Shown one piece after another: positions 33,260 to 45,670 of a DNA stretch of 64,000 bases. This DNA is from Acanthosoma haemorrhoidale (lineage: Eukaryota > Arthropoda > Insecta > Hemiptera > Acanthosomatidae), in contig OV884009.1 in NCBI GenBank assembly GCA_930367205.1, forward strand, positions 84,589,189 through 84,653,188, read 5' to 3'. Under the pieces are notes generated by a model. It was not told where the DNA came from. It saw only the letters and a program-made list of their open reading frames with translations, and searched no databases. Numbering within the stretch: the first letter of the stretch is position 1; each line of letters begins with the position of its first letter. A program made the translations under genes and the position numbers.

Positions 33260-35420
33260 TTATTTCTTATTCTATGAATATATTCGTAATCACCAAGTCT
33301 TTCATTGCCGTTCGAACAACAAAATGCCAGGGGCTGGCACAAATGTGGAATCAGTGCGACATCAATGTGGAGCTCAATGGGGACGAGAATAACAAAATAA
33401 AAAAAAAACGAGAAGACTGACAACTAATTGGACCATTGGTTGGTCTTCAAAAAGGCTGGCGGCCTTCGACAATCACTAAAGTATTTTTGTATTCACTTGC
33501 CAAGCAATGGCTGAGCAAACTCCATGCTTTCCACTAATATCTCAATGATATATGGCCGGAAATATTAACTCAATATTAATTAACATGTAATATTAGACAG
33601 GTCTTGTGAGTTATTACCCCAATTGATAGCAGGACATTTATTTTTAATTAATAAGTAATTGGTTAATGATGCTTCCTTATTTTTCATTAGGTTCCTTTTA
33701 TTAAACGTTCAAGTTTTGAACACAATTTCAATGATTATTCATAATATATAGTCTAAACAGACAAACAAAATTACATATTATTAGTGAAGACGTCAAGATC
33801 TTTAATTCGATACCATACTCAGTATAATAGATAAATATTTTTTTTTTAATTCCAATTAGCTTATTTATTTCAATAAGGCAGATTGTTAAATTTAGATAAA
33901 GTTGTTTTAAAAAAGGCAACTTGTAGCATCAACAAATTAACCTAGTTATACTTTACACAAATAGTGCCGGAGTGGCCAAAAAGTAAATTAATACACTTAG
34001 TTAGATAATTAGTCAAACTTAGTTCTACGTTTTATTCCTGTACACCGCATTATTTTATCTTAACCAAAATATATGGAATCCAATGTGGGTTATTGTTGGA
34101 TAAACCTTCAAAATTTCAGATCGATTGGATCATTTTTATACCAGATAGAATACACAGTCAAATAGACAGAAACAACATAATTAGCCGGTACTTGTTAGTT
34201 TAAAAGTAGAGCCTCTCCCTGCGAGTTTGTCAACTTCTACGTAAAAACTATCATCACCACTTCTATGATAAACTAATTTACTTATATGAATCAAAACTAA
34301 ATTAATACGAAGTTACATCAAGGTGGTTTGGATTCGGCAAAACGAATAATTTCTTTACAATATAAACATAGATGCGTGCAGAAGATCGATATGAAAGCAT
34401 TTTCCGAAATCATTTTATGACTTCATTTACAATTGATTTGGCTTTATTGTATTATTGCAATGAATTTGATTAATATAATTACATATGAGTCAATACGACA
34501 TCAATCGACATGTATTGTTGTATTCGTTGTTGTATTGTGGTACCACAAATACCTTTAATTAAATAGAGTGATTTATTATACATATTTAAAATATTAAACC
34601 CCCTTCATTCTAATGTTTTTATGGTGAAGAATATATTGTTTAACATGAACTATTACCGGATTAATACTGATTTTGTCATACTCATGGCCAAAATGATTTC
34701 AATGGTGATGAAAGAACAGAAAAAAATTCATATTTACACTACACGCAGTTGGTCAAATAGGGAATATTTTTCCAACTCAATCCATTTCGTAATATTTTAA
34801 TATAATTGCATTGCATACATGTTGGCTAAAATTATGTGAAAGTCATCCTAGGGAAATATTTTGTTTGAGACTGGCTTGGATTAGTAAAGAGAATTTGAAA
34901 TATTCTTCCGAAACATGTGCGCACATTTCAAATATAGTATAAAAGTTTCTCTTATTACCAACAAGTAATATTTCGATTTTCCGAAGTTACATTCTATATT
35001 TATTACTAATCAACACCCAAAGAAATAATATAGTGCACTAAAACCTGGGACCTACTCAATATTTTACATTCTACAGTTCAAATCCTGCTGGTTTTAAACA
35101 GCAAAGATTAAAAACTTAGTTCTATCATTCGTTCTGCTGGATTTGTGGTATATGGCTAATTTTAAAAATCTCGTGTTTTATAAAGTAAAATAAAGCTATT
35201 ATTTGATCCAAGATTATTCTCTGGAGGGTCAAATGTAAGATGTGAGTAGAGCTCACACATGAAATTAAATATACTTGTTGAATTGTAGGAATGTAAATCA
35301 GTAATATTCTACTTGAAATGTAAATTTATAAATAAAATTTTACTAACCTCAGAGCTGCAGGGCTGTCCTACGAAGAATCCTCTAGATAAGGAGACAATTC
35401 TAGGCTGAATTTAAGATACT
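33260..35420. other. No recognisable gene
   Basis: A/T-rich. A short block near 34110-34180 (AGATCGATTGGATCATTTTTA, ATACACAGTCAAATAGACAG) resembles 59935-59995 and so is a dispersed repeat. No coding evidence. Confidence 0.4.
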
Positions 35421-35424
35421 GTTA

Positions 35425-35665
35425 GGATTTGACCCTAGATATAGCCTTTTCATATCACTGGACATAAATCGACTGCAATAGATTATATAAATATTTTGTA
35501 ATTGAATGATAAAACAAGTTCAAAACCCGTTAATACACCGTTCAATTATGTTGGGATTCAGTACTAATTATAGTCTGTTCATATCACTGGAAAAAAATTA
35601 ACTTCAGCAGATTATAAAATATTATATTATTTAATAATAAAACAAGTTATTAACGCAAAACTACG
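35425..35665. repeat. Diverged tandem repeat, two units of about 120 bases
   Basis: Both units contain TAGGATT/GGGATT, TAGCCTTTTCATATCACTGG or TAGTCTGTTCATATCACTGG, an AGATTATA block and ATAAAACAAGTT. About three quarters identical by eye. Confidence 0.7.
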
Positions 35666-36059
35666 ATTAAAGAGTGATAATGGGACGAGAACGAGACCAC
35701 GAGAGAGGGCTGTGCTGGAGAGCAACTGAAGACTTCCAGGAGGCCTAGAAACCCGCTCCCCACTCCCCACTAAACCAAGCCAGTTAGTTACTCACAGTCA
35801 TCAACAGCGACAGTATTGCCCAAGTATTAGTTAGTGGGAAGGCAGCTGCAAGATGCTCGACGAAAAAACATTACGTAATCGTTGCTTGAAAACTGATAAG
35901 AATCATGTGACTTTATCAGTGGATTTACTTGTTCTTTAATCGAATTGCCTCTAATTTATTTTATTTTTTTGTAACAGAAGTATGATAAAAGTATATTCTT
36001 TAATTCTATGCTCAAATGTGAATTATGTAACCTGCAGTAAAATTAAGTTCAAAAAAGAT

Positions 36060-36185
36060 ATTTTGGTATATGTTGAAAAAAAACAAAAAACGCTTGGAGT
36101 CTCTCCCCATCTTATTATATTGCCATCCTCAGTTAACGTTTCACCTATTCAGGCATCATCATGACTAAAATTCAGAACAAGTTAC
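36060..36185 (-). mobile_element. Penelope-like terminal repeat with hammerhead-like core, left copy
   Basis: Reverse-complement partner of 36530-36662. On the minus strand it has TGATGA (36061+100 to 36156, i.e. 36161-36156), a 13-base segment able to form a CCU/AGG stem, then GAAA (36142-36139) and ACGTT. This spacing matches the hammerhead ribozymes reported in Penelope-like retroelement repeats. The base before TGATGA is A, not the C needed in the catalytic core, so this copy is probably inactive. The end (GAGACTCCAAGCG plus a T run) is shared with the right copy. Confidence 0.6.
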
Positions 36186-36529
36186 GTGAGTTTACCTTAT
36201 TAGAATAAAAATAACATAATACAATAACGCTTCATATAATAAGCAATAAGATTGGAAAACAATAAAAAGTGTTCAAGGACACACAAGTGAAAGATATTAT
36301 ATTTTCAATTTTCATTAATCCATTGTTGTATTAGTAAGATACTATCTTAAACTATTGATTTATTTTTACGCCAAGGTTACCAATTCGGCATATATAACAA
36401 CGTATTAACAAAAAATAATAAGATAATATGTTTCACAGGTGTTGTCATACTCCGTTTATTGTTTCCCAATATTATTATTTATTAAATTATGCTTTTTTTA
36501 TGTAACTGTTCTGTTAAATATTTAATCTT

Positions 36530-36662
36530 ATGTATGTTTTCTAAATTGTAGTCCTGATGATCCCTGATTAGGCGAAACGTCGACTGAGGATGGTATATGA
36601 ATAAAAATAGATATATTGGGAGAGACTCCAAGCGTTGTTTTTTTTCAACATATATAAATACC
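36530..36662 (+). mobile_element. Penelope-like terminal repeat with hammerhead-like core, right copy
   Basis: Reads GTCCTGATGA (36551-36560), a 13-base segment with CCT GATT AGG, then GAAACGTCGAC (36574-36584). CUGAUGA and GAAA are the two invariant boxes of a hammerhead ribozyme. Penelope-like elements are known to carry minimal hammerheads in their terminal repeats. The closing base pair of stem II is C opposite C here (G opposite U in the left copy), which would weaken it. About 345 bases without coding content separate the two inverted copies. Confidence 0.65.
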
Positions 36663-36669
36663 AACGTAC

Positions 36670-39097
36670 AAGTGTCTCTGTTGAGTACTACTGCACCGGA
36701 TTTAGTTTTTGTTTGTTAGATGTAAGTTATTTTTAAGTTTTATGATTCATAAGGTGGCCCCCATCACTTTTAAAAATGTATAAACAATAAATGTATCTTG
36801 TAACTTTGTAACAATCGTAAATCAGGGCATAAAATTGTATAAAATGTTAGCAAGTTACAGGAGATATAATATTGACCTATTTTAAATAGATTCATTTATA
36901 TAGAATCTATATTGAAATCCATAATTTTTAATAACAAGGGGATACGAAGGGGGGGGGGACGAATACTGGACCGAAGAATACAAATATTCTAGTTTCGTGT
37001 ATGCACACACATATATCGGGGATTTCGTAACACCTTAAATGTCACATAGCATTTGCCGGTGAGCAGCTCTGTCATGTCTTCTTTTCTTGTCCATCTTCAC
37101 TTTACCGTATCTACCCTGCCATCTCCTCTTTTAATCTAATTTCACTGTTCGTCCAGTTTTTCTTCATTCTGACTGAATATGCTTGAAGTCATATCTCTGA
37201 AAATCTATTACCATCGTAATTAGGTTTTAGTGGTAATTATCTACGCTTCTGATTCACACACACACACACTTATAGGAATTGAAACCATTTTATTTGTATG
37301 GTAATGGACAGATTTTTGAGTTCTGACAATGAACGTTTCGCTACAAACCTAATACTAGCTTAAAAAAACAAATACAATTATTTTGACATTGAAGACCATT
37401 GTAAAAACCCAATTACATGGAAAAAACTACAGTAGTTACCTTATTTTAAAAAAAAAACTTTAAATATGTAATCATTGACAAAAACAAATAATAACTTCGT
37501 GGATACAGCTGTACACATATCCTTATTATTAAATTAAATTATACCATTCACTGACATACATTATATAACCAATGAAATGTACAAATTATCGAACTTAACT
37601 AACTGCTTCCTAATAACCTAATAATTTTCATTTATCGATATTAAGTGTGCTGGTAACTAATCATTTAAAAGTATTAGACTTGGCTATTTCTTCTGTAGAA
37701 AGTGAGAGATAGATACCAGTGTTGAATGTCAGATGTCAGATGTACCAAGGCTTCAAATGAATGTGCCTATTTTGTAAATATTTTAACAGTGATTACTACA
37801 AAACTTAGTAAACACGGTGAGAATTCATTACATAAAAGATAAGGGCTTAGCGCATAATAAGGTATATTGTAAAACAATTTTTTTTATTACCACCTATTGT
37901 TTTTTTGTTACGTTTTTCCAAAATTAAAATTTATGTGTTTTAATGAAGATTTTATTTATAACCAAGAGCGATACTGTTTAGTTTTGTCATGTTTGACATA
38001 ATACATTGCGTATTAGGATACTTTTTATCATGTAAATATTGGAAATAAATTGTTTTAACATTTGAACAATGTTCCTGTTCACATTGTAAACAAGATACCT
38101 TCCTTGTTATTTACTATTATCAACAATTTGCTTAAGCAAATTTAAGTCAAGTATGATACATTACGTGACTAAATCACGTCGTAACATCCATGAAAAGCAT
38201 TTTAATGAGAGTTTTTTGACTTTTTCTATTTTCAGTAGTCCGCTCAAGTCCCCACGCATGATCTACGTATAGTATCAATCAGGACGTCGAGGTCATTAAT
38301 GACGTCAAATGATGCTAATGCTCAATCTGATTTCCTACTCAAAATTATGGATTTTTTTATATTACCGTGGAATTAATGAGGCACTTCAAGTTTATCAATT
38401 TGTATGTATAGGGGAATATTTTTCGTATCAGATGGAAACGTCATTTAAAATCTTATGCTTGTATGTCACAGGGTACTCTAAAGCCCTGAAGAGGCTGATA
38501 ATTAAGTGTTTTGTTTTGAAAAAATCAAAGAAACCCTAAAATCCCAAGACCACATTCATGTATATTCTGGTTTTTACTTCCCTTCATAGCATGGCTCACT
38601 CCGGTGTCTCTTTGTTTACCTGGGCCGATTTGAATCCCCACCTCCGACTACTTTCTATTATCATATTCGTATCAAATTTGAGAAAATAGACTGTTTGGTT
38701 TGCTGCCTCGAAATCCTATTAACCCCGTAACCCACCTTAATTTCTATTCACGCCAAAATTCCAATTAAATATTGTTTAGCCCCTTACGAATAAGACTGTG
38801 TGGTTCACATTCACAAATTTACAACTCTTAAACCCACAAATTTACACCCTTCGATGGTCCGAAATGGTTAAATAGTGGGAGAAACCAGACCATCCGGTAT
38901 AGTCCGGTCATATCGAAAGGGTAGTTCAAAATGAAGTAACAGTAAATGCTTCTCAACTGACAAGGATACAAGAGAGATGAAAAATATTAAAACTATGACC
39001 GATCCGAAAAAAAGAAATGATATTAAAGAATATGGCAGCCTACTATGAGAACTCATGGAAGAAGGTAGCCCGGACTGAAGATTACGGAGAATACATA
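36670..39097. other. No recognisable gene
   Basis: A/T-rich with a poly(G) run at 36950 and a short CA repeat at 37257. Frames are short. No domain or RNA gene seen. Confidence 0.4.
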
Positions 39098-41384
39098 ATA
39101 TGCTTGTATTGAGAGGAAACCCTGTTAAATAAATAATTTGCTGTTAGAAAATACGATTCATTTTGTACAGTTAGAGTAATTATGATAGAATTTCTTTGTT
39201 TATAAGCTGTTTCTTAGGAAAATGCGAAAGGTAAACCATTTTGCCACACTTGAGATGAAATACGTTTTAATTATTTGATGAGCAATAGCAGCTAATTAAC
39301 TTTAATTGAAGTGCTTTAGATTTTCCTATTAACTTGTGATACGAAATTACTAAAAACTCTTAAGATATAATATTGATTAGATTATTTACAGTGACATATA
39401 ACCTGTTTCCGTTTAGTAACACCTTATAACGTCTTTAACATGAAAGGTAAGTAGACATTACTCATATGAACAATTTCTATTTTTTTTTTTTTTAGGAATA
39501 ATTTAAGCTGAGAAAAAATAACAGTTAATTTAGACAAACGATTTTAAGATTATAAATGATGCTTAAATTTGAATAAGTGGCTGAAAACGGTTGCAGAAAG
39601 TTGTTTAAATATATTATATATAGATATGTATTTAAACATTGTAATTGTTAGCAAAGGAAAGAAATGTAAGGGTTCGAATCCAGTCCCTGTCGCTACCATT
39701 TTTCTTAGGTTAATAATTTCAAAATCAATGGGATAACATCCGCGAGTAGTAATTACTAAAATTCCAACTAATTTTTTTTGAGATTGTTTTTATACATACC
39801 TATAATATCTCTAAATAATACCTTGTATTGAGAGGAAACCCTGACAACATGGGAAAACCCTGTTAAACAAACACTTTGCTGTCAGAAAATACGATAAATT
39901 TTGTACGGTCAAAGTAATTATGATGGAATTTCCTTGTTTCTAAACTGTTATAAAATTCGAAACGTATTTTGTAGACCGTTGTTTCTAAACCCTTAGGAAA
40001 ATGCGAAACGTATACATAATACGCGTAGTATAAATAATATTAGTATCATACCCTATAAATATATACCCGAAGGATAATTAAAAACGCTGTAATGTATCAT
40101 TTATCAGCAACAAAAACATACATTTTGTCACATTTGAAACTGTTGCTGAAAAATCATCTTTTATTGATTCATTTAATTTTCCGTGTTGATTTAGATATTG
40201 ATTTTCCTATATGAATTTCTTTTGAATACCAGATCTACTTCACGTTTTCCTTTCTATTTTTTTTTTAAGTTAAATAATTTGCTTAGTCCATCATATTGTA
40301 TATTCAATACTACAATAAAAATAAAATATATATATATACATATATAAAATATGAATAATACTATATATATATATATATATATAATAAGTTTATAATAACA
40401 CCCTGAAATTAATTTACAAATAATTAAAGTTAGTGCTTACAATGAGTAATTTAAAAAACTAAATTTTATTCTTCAATAAATACTATTAGTGACTTACTTA
40501 CTAATTAATTACTTTGTTTGAGATATTTGTGTCTGTTTTCTTTCGACACATTCCTTTGATCACTAAGTTTCAAAACAGGAAATGGAACTAGAAAAGAAAA
40601 GCATATTTGTGCAACATTTAGAAATTTAGCACAACATAGAAAAATAAATTATTTTAGCCATGGATTTTTGGCTTGAATGAGACCATTATAATGGAAATTC
40701 AGAAAGAGCTGGAAAAATCCATGGGTCAGTAAAAAACTCAATTCATCTAGCTCTAATCAAATGCCAGTTTAGTTATCAGTGGATATTAATAATAATACTA
40801 TATTTAGTAATAAAATTTCGATCGAGAATTTCATAATCGTTTATCTGAAATTTTGTGGCGTCTAATTTATTGACTGTGAATAATTACAATAAATAAAAAA
40901 AGAACTAATGTAATTGAATTAATACCTAAATGGAATCCAATAGGTGATGTGACTGTTACTGAATGAATCTCCCTTGTTCGTAACAACTTACCGCATTATT
41001 TTTATTGGAACAATATAACAATTTAATAAAAGCAATAGTCATATATTCCAAAAAAAATCGCTTGACAGTAATTCTTTTGAAAAAAAAAACAACAACCGAA
41101 AATTCAATTATTTAGCATCACTTTTATATTTCAATAATTATATACAGACATCATCATACATAAATAGGGGTGGATTCATTTGTAATTAAGAAAGTAAAAT
41201 CTTTGGATACGTAAAAACATTATTAGTTGCACGTTTAAAAATAACAACTATATTTTAATTAGGTCAAGTTATATAAAAAATTTTTAGTTGAATGAATATA
41301 TATGTTATTTTATTATTTAAAAATTCAAACAGACTTAAACATTGTTTTTATAATATCTGTATAATATAAAAAATTATTATTTAC

Positions 41385-41561
41385 CGAATTAAACGAGGAT
41401 GGGCAAAGTTCTTCGTTTCCGTCAAAGCTGTTCTTGTCCGTGTAAGTTGTGATGAATGATGTGTCTCCAGAAATTCTCCAATAATGGCTACCAGCTAAGC
41501 ACATTGATCTAACCTCCTCACACTCGTAACGGCTAAGGAGCAAGTTCCTCAGGCCGTTGTC
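41385..41561 (-). other. Candidate exon of an unknown gene (59 codons), copy 1
   Basis: Minus strand: a CTCCTCTAAAAG acceptor-like site, 59 open codons, then TCG|GTAAAT as donor; phase 0 at both ends. It reads NLLLSRYECEEVRSMCLAGS, then HYWRISGDTSFITTYTDKNS, with three Cys. G+C is well above the flanks. I do not recognise the protein, and no partner exons were found. Duplicated at 45078-45254. Confidence 0.35.
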
Positions 41562-41651
41562 CTTTTAGAGGAGACCCCTAGCCCCTAGCTAAGAACCGTA
41601 GTGTGCTCCAAGAAAAAGGTAAAACTATATTTTATCTTCTTTTCAATACAG

Positions 41652-41861
41652 TTCGTGGATTCATTTCCCACCTCTGCTTATTTATGTTCTCCTTTCAATT
41701 ACGTCTTGCGAGGTGTAAAGCACATATACAAATTTTCTTTAAAAACTAATTTCTCCGAATCGGTCTGGAAAAGGTTCCCTCAGCCTCTGGAAGGAAAAGG
41801 AGTCGCTACTAGACTGTGTCCACTACTAAAGTGTAGTGGAGCCGTACTAGAAAATGCAAAG
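41652..41861 (+). other. Candidate plus-strand exon of an unknown gene (70 codons), copy 1
   Basis: A good acceptor (TTCTTTTCAATACAG) and a good donor (AAAG|GTGAGC) bound exactly 70 open codons, phase 0 at both ends. It reads SFPTSAYLCSPFNYVLRGVK and ends CSGAVLENAK. Not recognised. It lies 90 bases from the candidate minus-strand exon. At most one of these may be real; both could be relics of a mobile element. Duplicated at 45345-45554. Confidence 0.3.
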
Positions 41862-41977
41862 GTGAGCACTAGTCCGCTTTTCATTGTTAACCTTAATCAG
41901 ACTAGTAATTGTGTCAGAAACTACTTACAATGCGAAGCATTCAGTAAGCCAATCACAGCTTAATTTTTATTTTTATA

Positions 41978-42789
41978 AAGGGTGTCCTAGAATTAACGCA
42001 AGATTTGAATTGGCCGCCATGATGTTAGTAGGATGTTAAGTTCTGGCAACCCTAAAAATAAACAATTTGACAGCTGACAGTTTAGGATTAGTAAAAATAG
42101 AGCGTTACACGATAGAACAACGTGTCTTTATTGTTGAACATTATCTTAAAAATAATAAAAGTTTGGCGGCCGCAGTTCGAAAATTTCATACATATGGTCG
42201 GAATAGTGTTTTGACTTCATCAATTGAGAAGAGATTAATTGAAAAAATTAGGGAGACTGGATCAGTTGGAGACACACTGGTCGTCCAAAAACAAGCCGTT
42301 CAAATGTCAATATCGAAGCACTGCTTGAGAGTGTTGTTGAAAATCCAGGAACATCAATTCGGCGTCGTAAACACAGTTCCTTGTGCCGAAATTGGATGAT
42401 ATTGATGAGGGAAATATGTGGTTTCAACAAGATGTTGCCACATGCCATGCAGCCCATGAAACAATTCATACTGCATGAGTCATTTCCAGGTCGTGTACTT
42501 TCTCGTTTCGGTGATCAGAATTGGCCCCCTAGATTGTGTGATTTAACACCTTTAGATTTCGTTTATTTGAAGTCAAAGGTTTATGTCAACAAGCCAACAT
42601 CCACCCGTTCATTAAAAGAGGAGATTCAACGCTGGATCAACGAAATTCAACCACATTTATGCCAAATGGTCATGGAAAATTTCGACAAAAGAGTGCGTAT
42701 GTGCAAGCAAAGTAGTGGAGGCCATTTGCCCGATGTGTTATTCCATAAATAACTCTATCCTATTTACTTTATAATTCAATAAAAAAATT
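41978..42789 (+). mobile_element. Mariner-like element, copy A, cut off by the duplication
   Basis: Starts after a TA with AAGGGTGTCCTAGAATTAAC, the 5' terminal inverted repeat. It holds the relic transposase described for copy B, and stops at the tandem-duplication junction, 67 bases short of its 3' inverted repeat. It therefore cannot be an independent insertion. Confidence 0.9.
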
Positions 42790-45077
42790 GATATGCTTGT
42801 ATTGAGAGGAAACCCTGTTAAATAAATAATTTGCTGTTAGAAAATACGATTCATTTTGTACAGTTAGAGTAATTATGATAGAATTTCTTTGTTTATAAGC
42901 TGTTTCTTAGGAAAATGCGAAAGGTAAACCATTTTGCCACACTTGAGATGAAATACGTTTTAATTATTTGATGAGCAATAGCAGCTAATTAACTTTAATT
43001 GAAGTGCTTTAGATTTTCCTATTAACTTGTGATACGAAATTACTAAAAACTCTTAAGATATAATATTGATTAGATTATTTACAGTGACATATAACCTGTT
43101 TCCGTTTAGTAACACCTTATAACGTCTTTAACATGAAAGGTAAGTAGACATTACTCATATGAACAATTTCTATTTTTTTTTTTTTTAGGAATAATTTAAG
43201 CTGAGAAAAAATAACAGTTAATTTAGACAAACGATTTTAAGATTATAAATGATGCTTAAATTTGAATAAGTGGCTGAAAACGGTTGCAGAAAGTTGTTTA
43301 AATATATTATATATAGATATGTATTTAAACATTGTAATTGTTAGCAAAGGAAAGAAATGTAAGGGTTCGAATCCAGTCCCTGTCGCTACCATTTTTCTTA
43401 GGTTAATAATTTCAAAATCAATGGGATAACATCCGCGAGTAGTAATTACTAAAATTCCAACTAATTTTTTTTGAGATTGTTTTTATACATACCTATAATA
43501 TCTCTAAATAATACCTTGTATTGAGAGGAAACCCTGACAACATGGGAAAACCCTGTTAAACAAACACTTTGCTGTCAGAAAATACGATAAATTTTGTACG
43601 GTCAAAGTAATTATGATGGAATTTCCTTGTTTCTAAACTGTTATAAAATTCGAAACGTATTTTGTAGACCGTTGTTTCTAAACCCTTAGGAAAATGCGAA
43701 ACGTATACATAATACGCGTAGTATAAATAATATTAGTATCATACCCTATAAATATATACCCGAAGGATAATTAAAAACGCTGTAATGTATCATTTATCAG
43801 CAACAAAAACATACATTTTGTCACATTTGAAACTGTTGCTGAAAAATCATCTTTTATTGATTCATTTAATTTTCCGTGTTGATTTAGATATTGATTTTCC
43901 TATATGAATTTCTTTTGAATACCAGATCTACTTCACGTTTTCCTTTCTATTTTTTTTTTAAGTTAAATAATTTGCTTAGTCCATCATATTGTATATTCAA
44001 TACTACAATAAAAATAAAATATATATATATACATATATAAAATATGAATAATACTATATATATATATATATATATAATAAGTTTATAATAACACCCTGAA
44101 ATTAATTTACAAATAATTAAAGTTAGTGCTTACAATGAGTAATTTAAAAAACTAAATTTTATTCTTCAATAAATACTATTAGTGACTTACTTACTAATTA
44201 ATTACTTTGTTTGAGATATTTGTGTCTGTTTTCTTTCGACACATTCCTTTGATCACTAAGTTTCAAAACAGGAAATGGAACTAGAAAAGAAAAGCATATT
44301 TGTGCAACATTTAGAAATTTAGCACAACATAGAAAAATAAATTATTTTAGCCATGGATTTTTGGCTTGAATGAGACCATTATAATGGAAATTCAGAAAGA
44401 GCTGGAAAAATCCATGGGTCAGTAAAAAACTCAATTCATCTAGCTCTAATCAAATGCCAGTTTAGTTATCAGTGGATATTAATAATAATACTATATTTAG
44501 TAATAAAATTTCGATCGAGAATTTCATAATCGTTTATCTGAAATTTTGTGGCGTCTAATTTATTGACTGTGAATAATTACAATAAATAAAAAAAGAACTA
44601 ATGTAATTGAATTAATACCTAAATGGAATCCAATAGGTGATGTGACTGTTACTGAATGAATCTCCCTTGTTCGTAACAACTTACCGCATTATTTTTATTG
44701 GAACAATATAACAATTTAATAAAAGCAATAGTCATATATTCCAAAAAAAATCGCTTGACAGTAATTCTTTTGAAAAAAAAAACAACAACCGAAAATTCAA
44801 TTATTTAGCATCACTTTTATATTTCAATAATTATATACAGACATCATCATACATAAATAGGGGTGGATTCATTTGTAATTAAGAAAGTAAAATCTTTGGA
44901 TACGTAAAAACATTATTAGTTGCACGTTTAAAAATAACAACTATATTTTAATTAGGTCAAGTTATATAAAAAATTTTTAGTTGAATGAATATATATGTTA
45001 TTTTATTATTTAAAAATTCAAACAGACTTAAACATTGTTTTTATAATATCTGTATAATATAAAAAATTATTATTTAC

Positions 45078-45254
45078 CGAATTAAACGAGGATGGGCAAA
45101 GTTCTTCGTTTCCGTCAAAGCTGTTCTTGTCCGTGTAAGTTGTGATGAATGATGTGTCTCCAGAAATTCTCCAATAATGGCTACCAGCTAAGCACATTGA
45201 TCTAACCTCCTCACACTCGTAACGGCTAAGGAGCAAGTTCCTCAGGCCGTTGTC
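45078..45254 (-). other. Candidate exon of an unknown gene (59 codons), copy 2
   Basis: Same sequence as 41385-41561, in the second unit of the tandem duplication. Confidence 0.35.
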
Positions 45255-45344
45255 CTTTTAGAGGAGACCCCTAGCCCCTAGCTAAGAACCGTAGTGTGCT
45301 CCAAGAAAAAGGTAAAACTATATTTTATCTTCTTTTCAATACAG

Positions 45345-45554
45345 TTCGTGGATTCATTTCCCACCTCTGCTTATTTATGTTCTCCTTTCAATTACGTCTT
45401 GCGAGGTGTAAAGCACATATACAAATTTTCTTTAAAAACTAATTTCTCCGAATCGGTCTGGAAAAGGTTCCCTCAGCCTCTGGAAGGAAAAGGAGTCGCT
45501 ACTAGACTGTGTCCACTACTAAAGTGTAGTGGAGCCGTACTAGAAAATGCAAAG
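45345..45554 (+). other. Candidate plus-strand exon (70 codons), copy 2
   Basis: Same sequence as 41652-41861, in the second unit of the tandem duplication. Confidence 0.3.
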
Positions 45555-45670
45555 GTGAGCACTAGTCCGCTTTTCATTGTTAACCTTAATCAGACTAGTA
45601 ATTGTGTCAGAAACTACTTACAATGCGAAGCATTCAGTAAGCCAATCACAGCTTAATTTTTATTTTTATA

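Larger units (their letters stand above)
39098..42789. repeat. Tandem duplication, copy 1 (3692 bp)
   Basis: Every base compared between 39098-42789 and 42791-46482 is the same, including T14 and (TA)n tracts that normally vary. The offset is 3693. The units are separated by a single extra G (42790). The unit contains A/T-rich sequence, a diverged internal repeat (39107-39260 and 39820-40030, sharing GAGAGGAAACCCTG), two exon-like blocks and the start of a mariner element. Copy 1 ends inside that mariner element. Confidence 0.97.

Noticed and set aside
39671..39681. GGTTCGAATCC, a perfect tRNA B-box (also at 43364)
   Set aside because: No A-box at a usable distance and the T-arm stem does not pair well; no cloverleaf. 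Could be a remnant of a tRNA-derived SINE but cannot be supported.
40350..40384. (TA)n tract (also at 44043) as a possible replication or regulatory element
   Set aside because: Ordinary microsatellite; noted only because its equal length in both copies supports the youth of the duplication.
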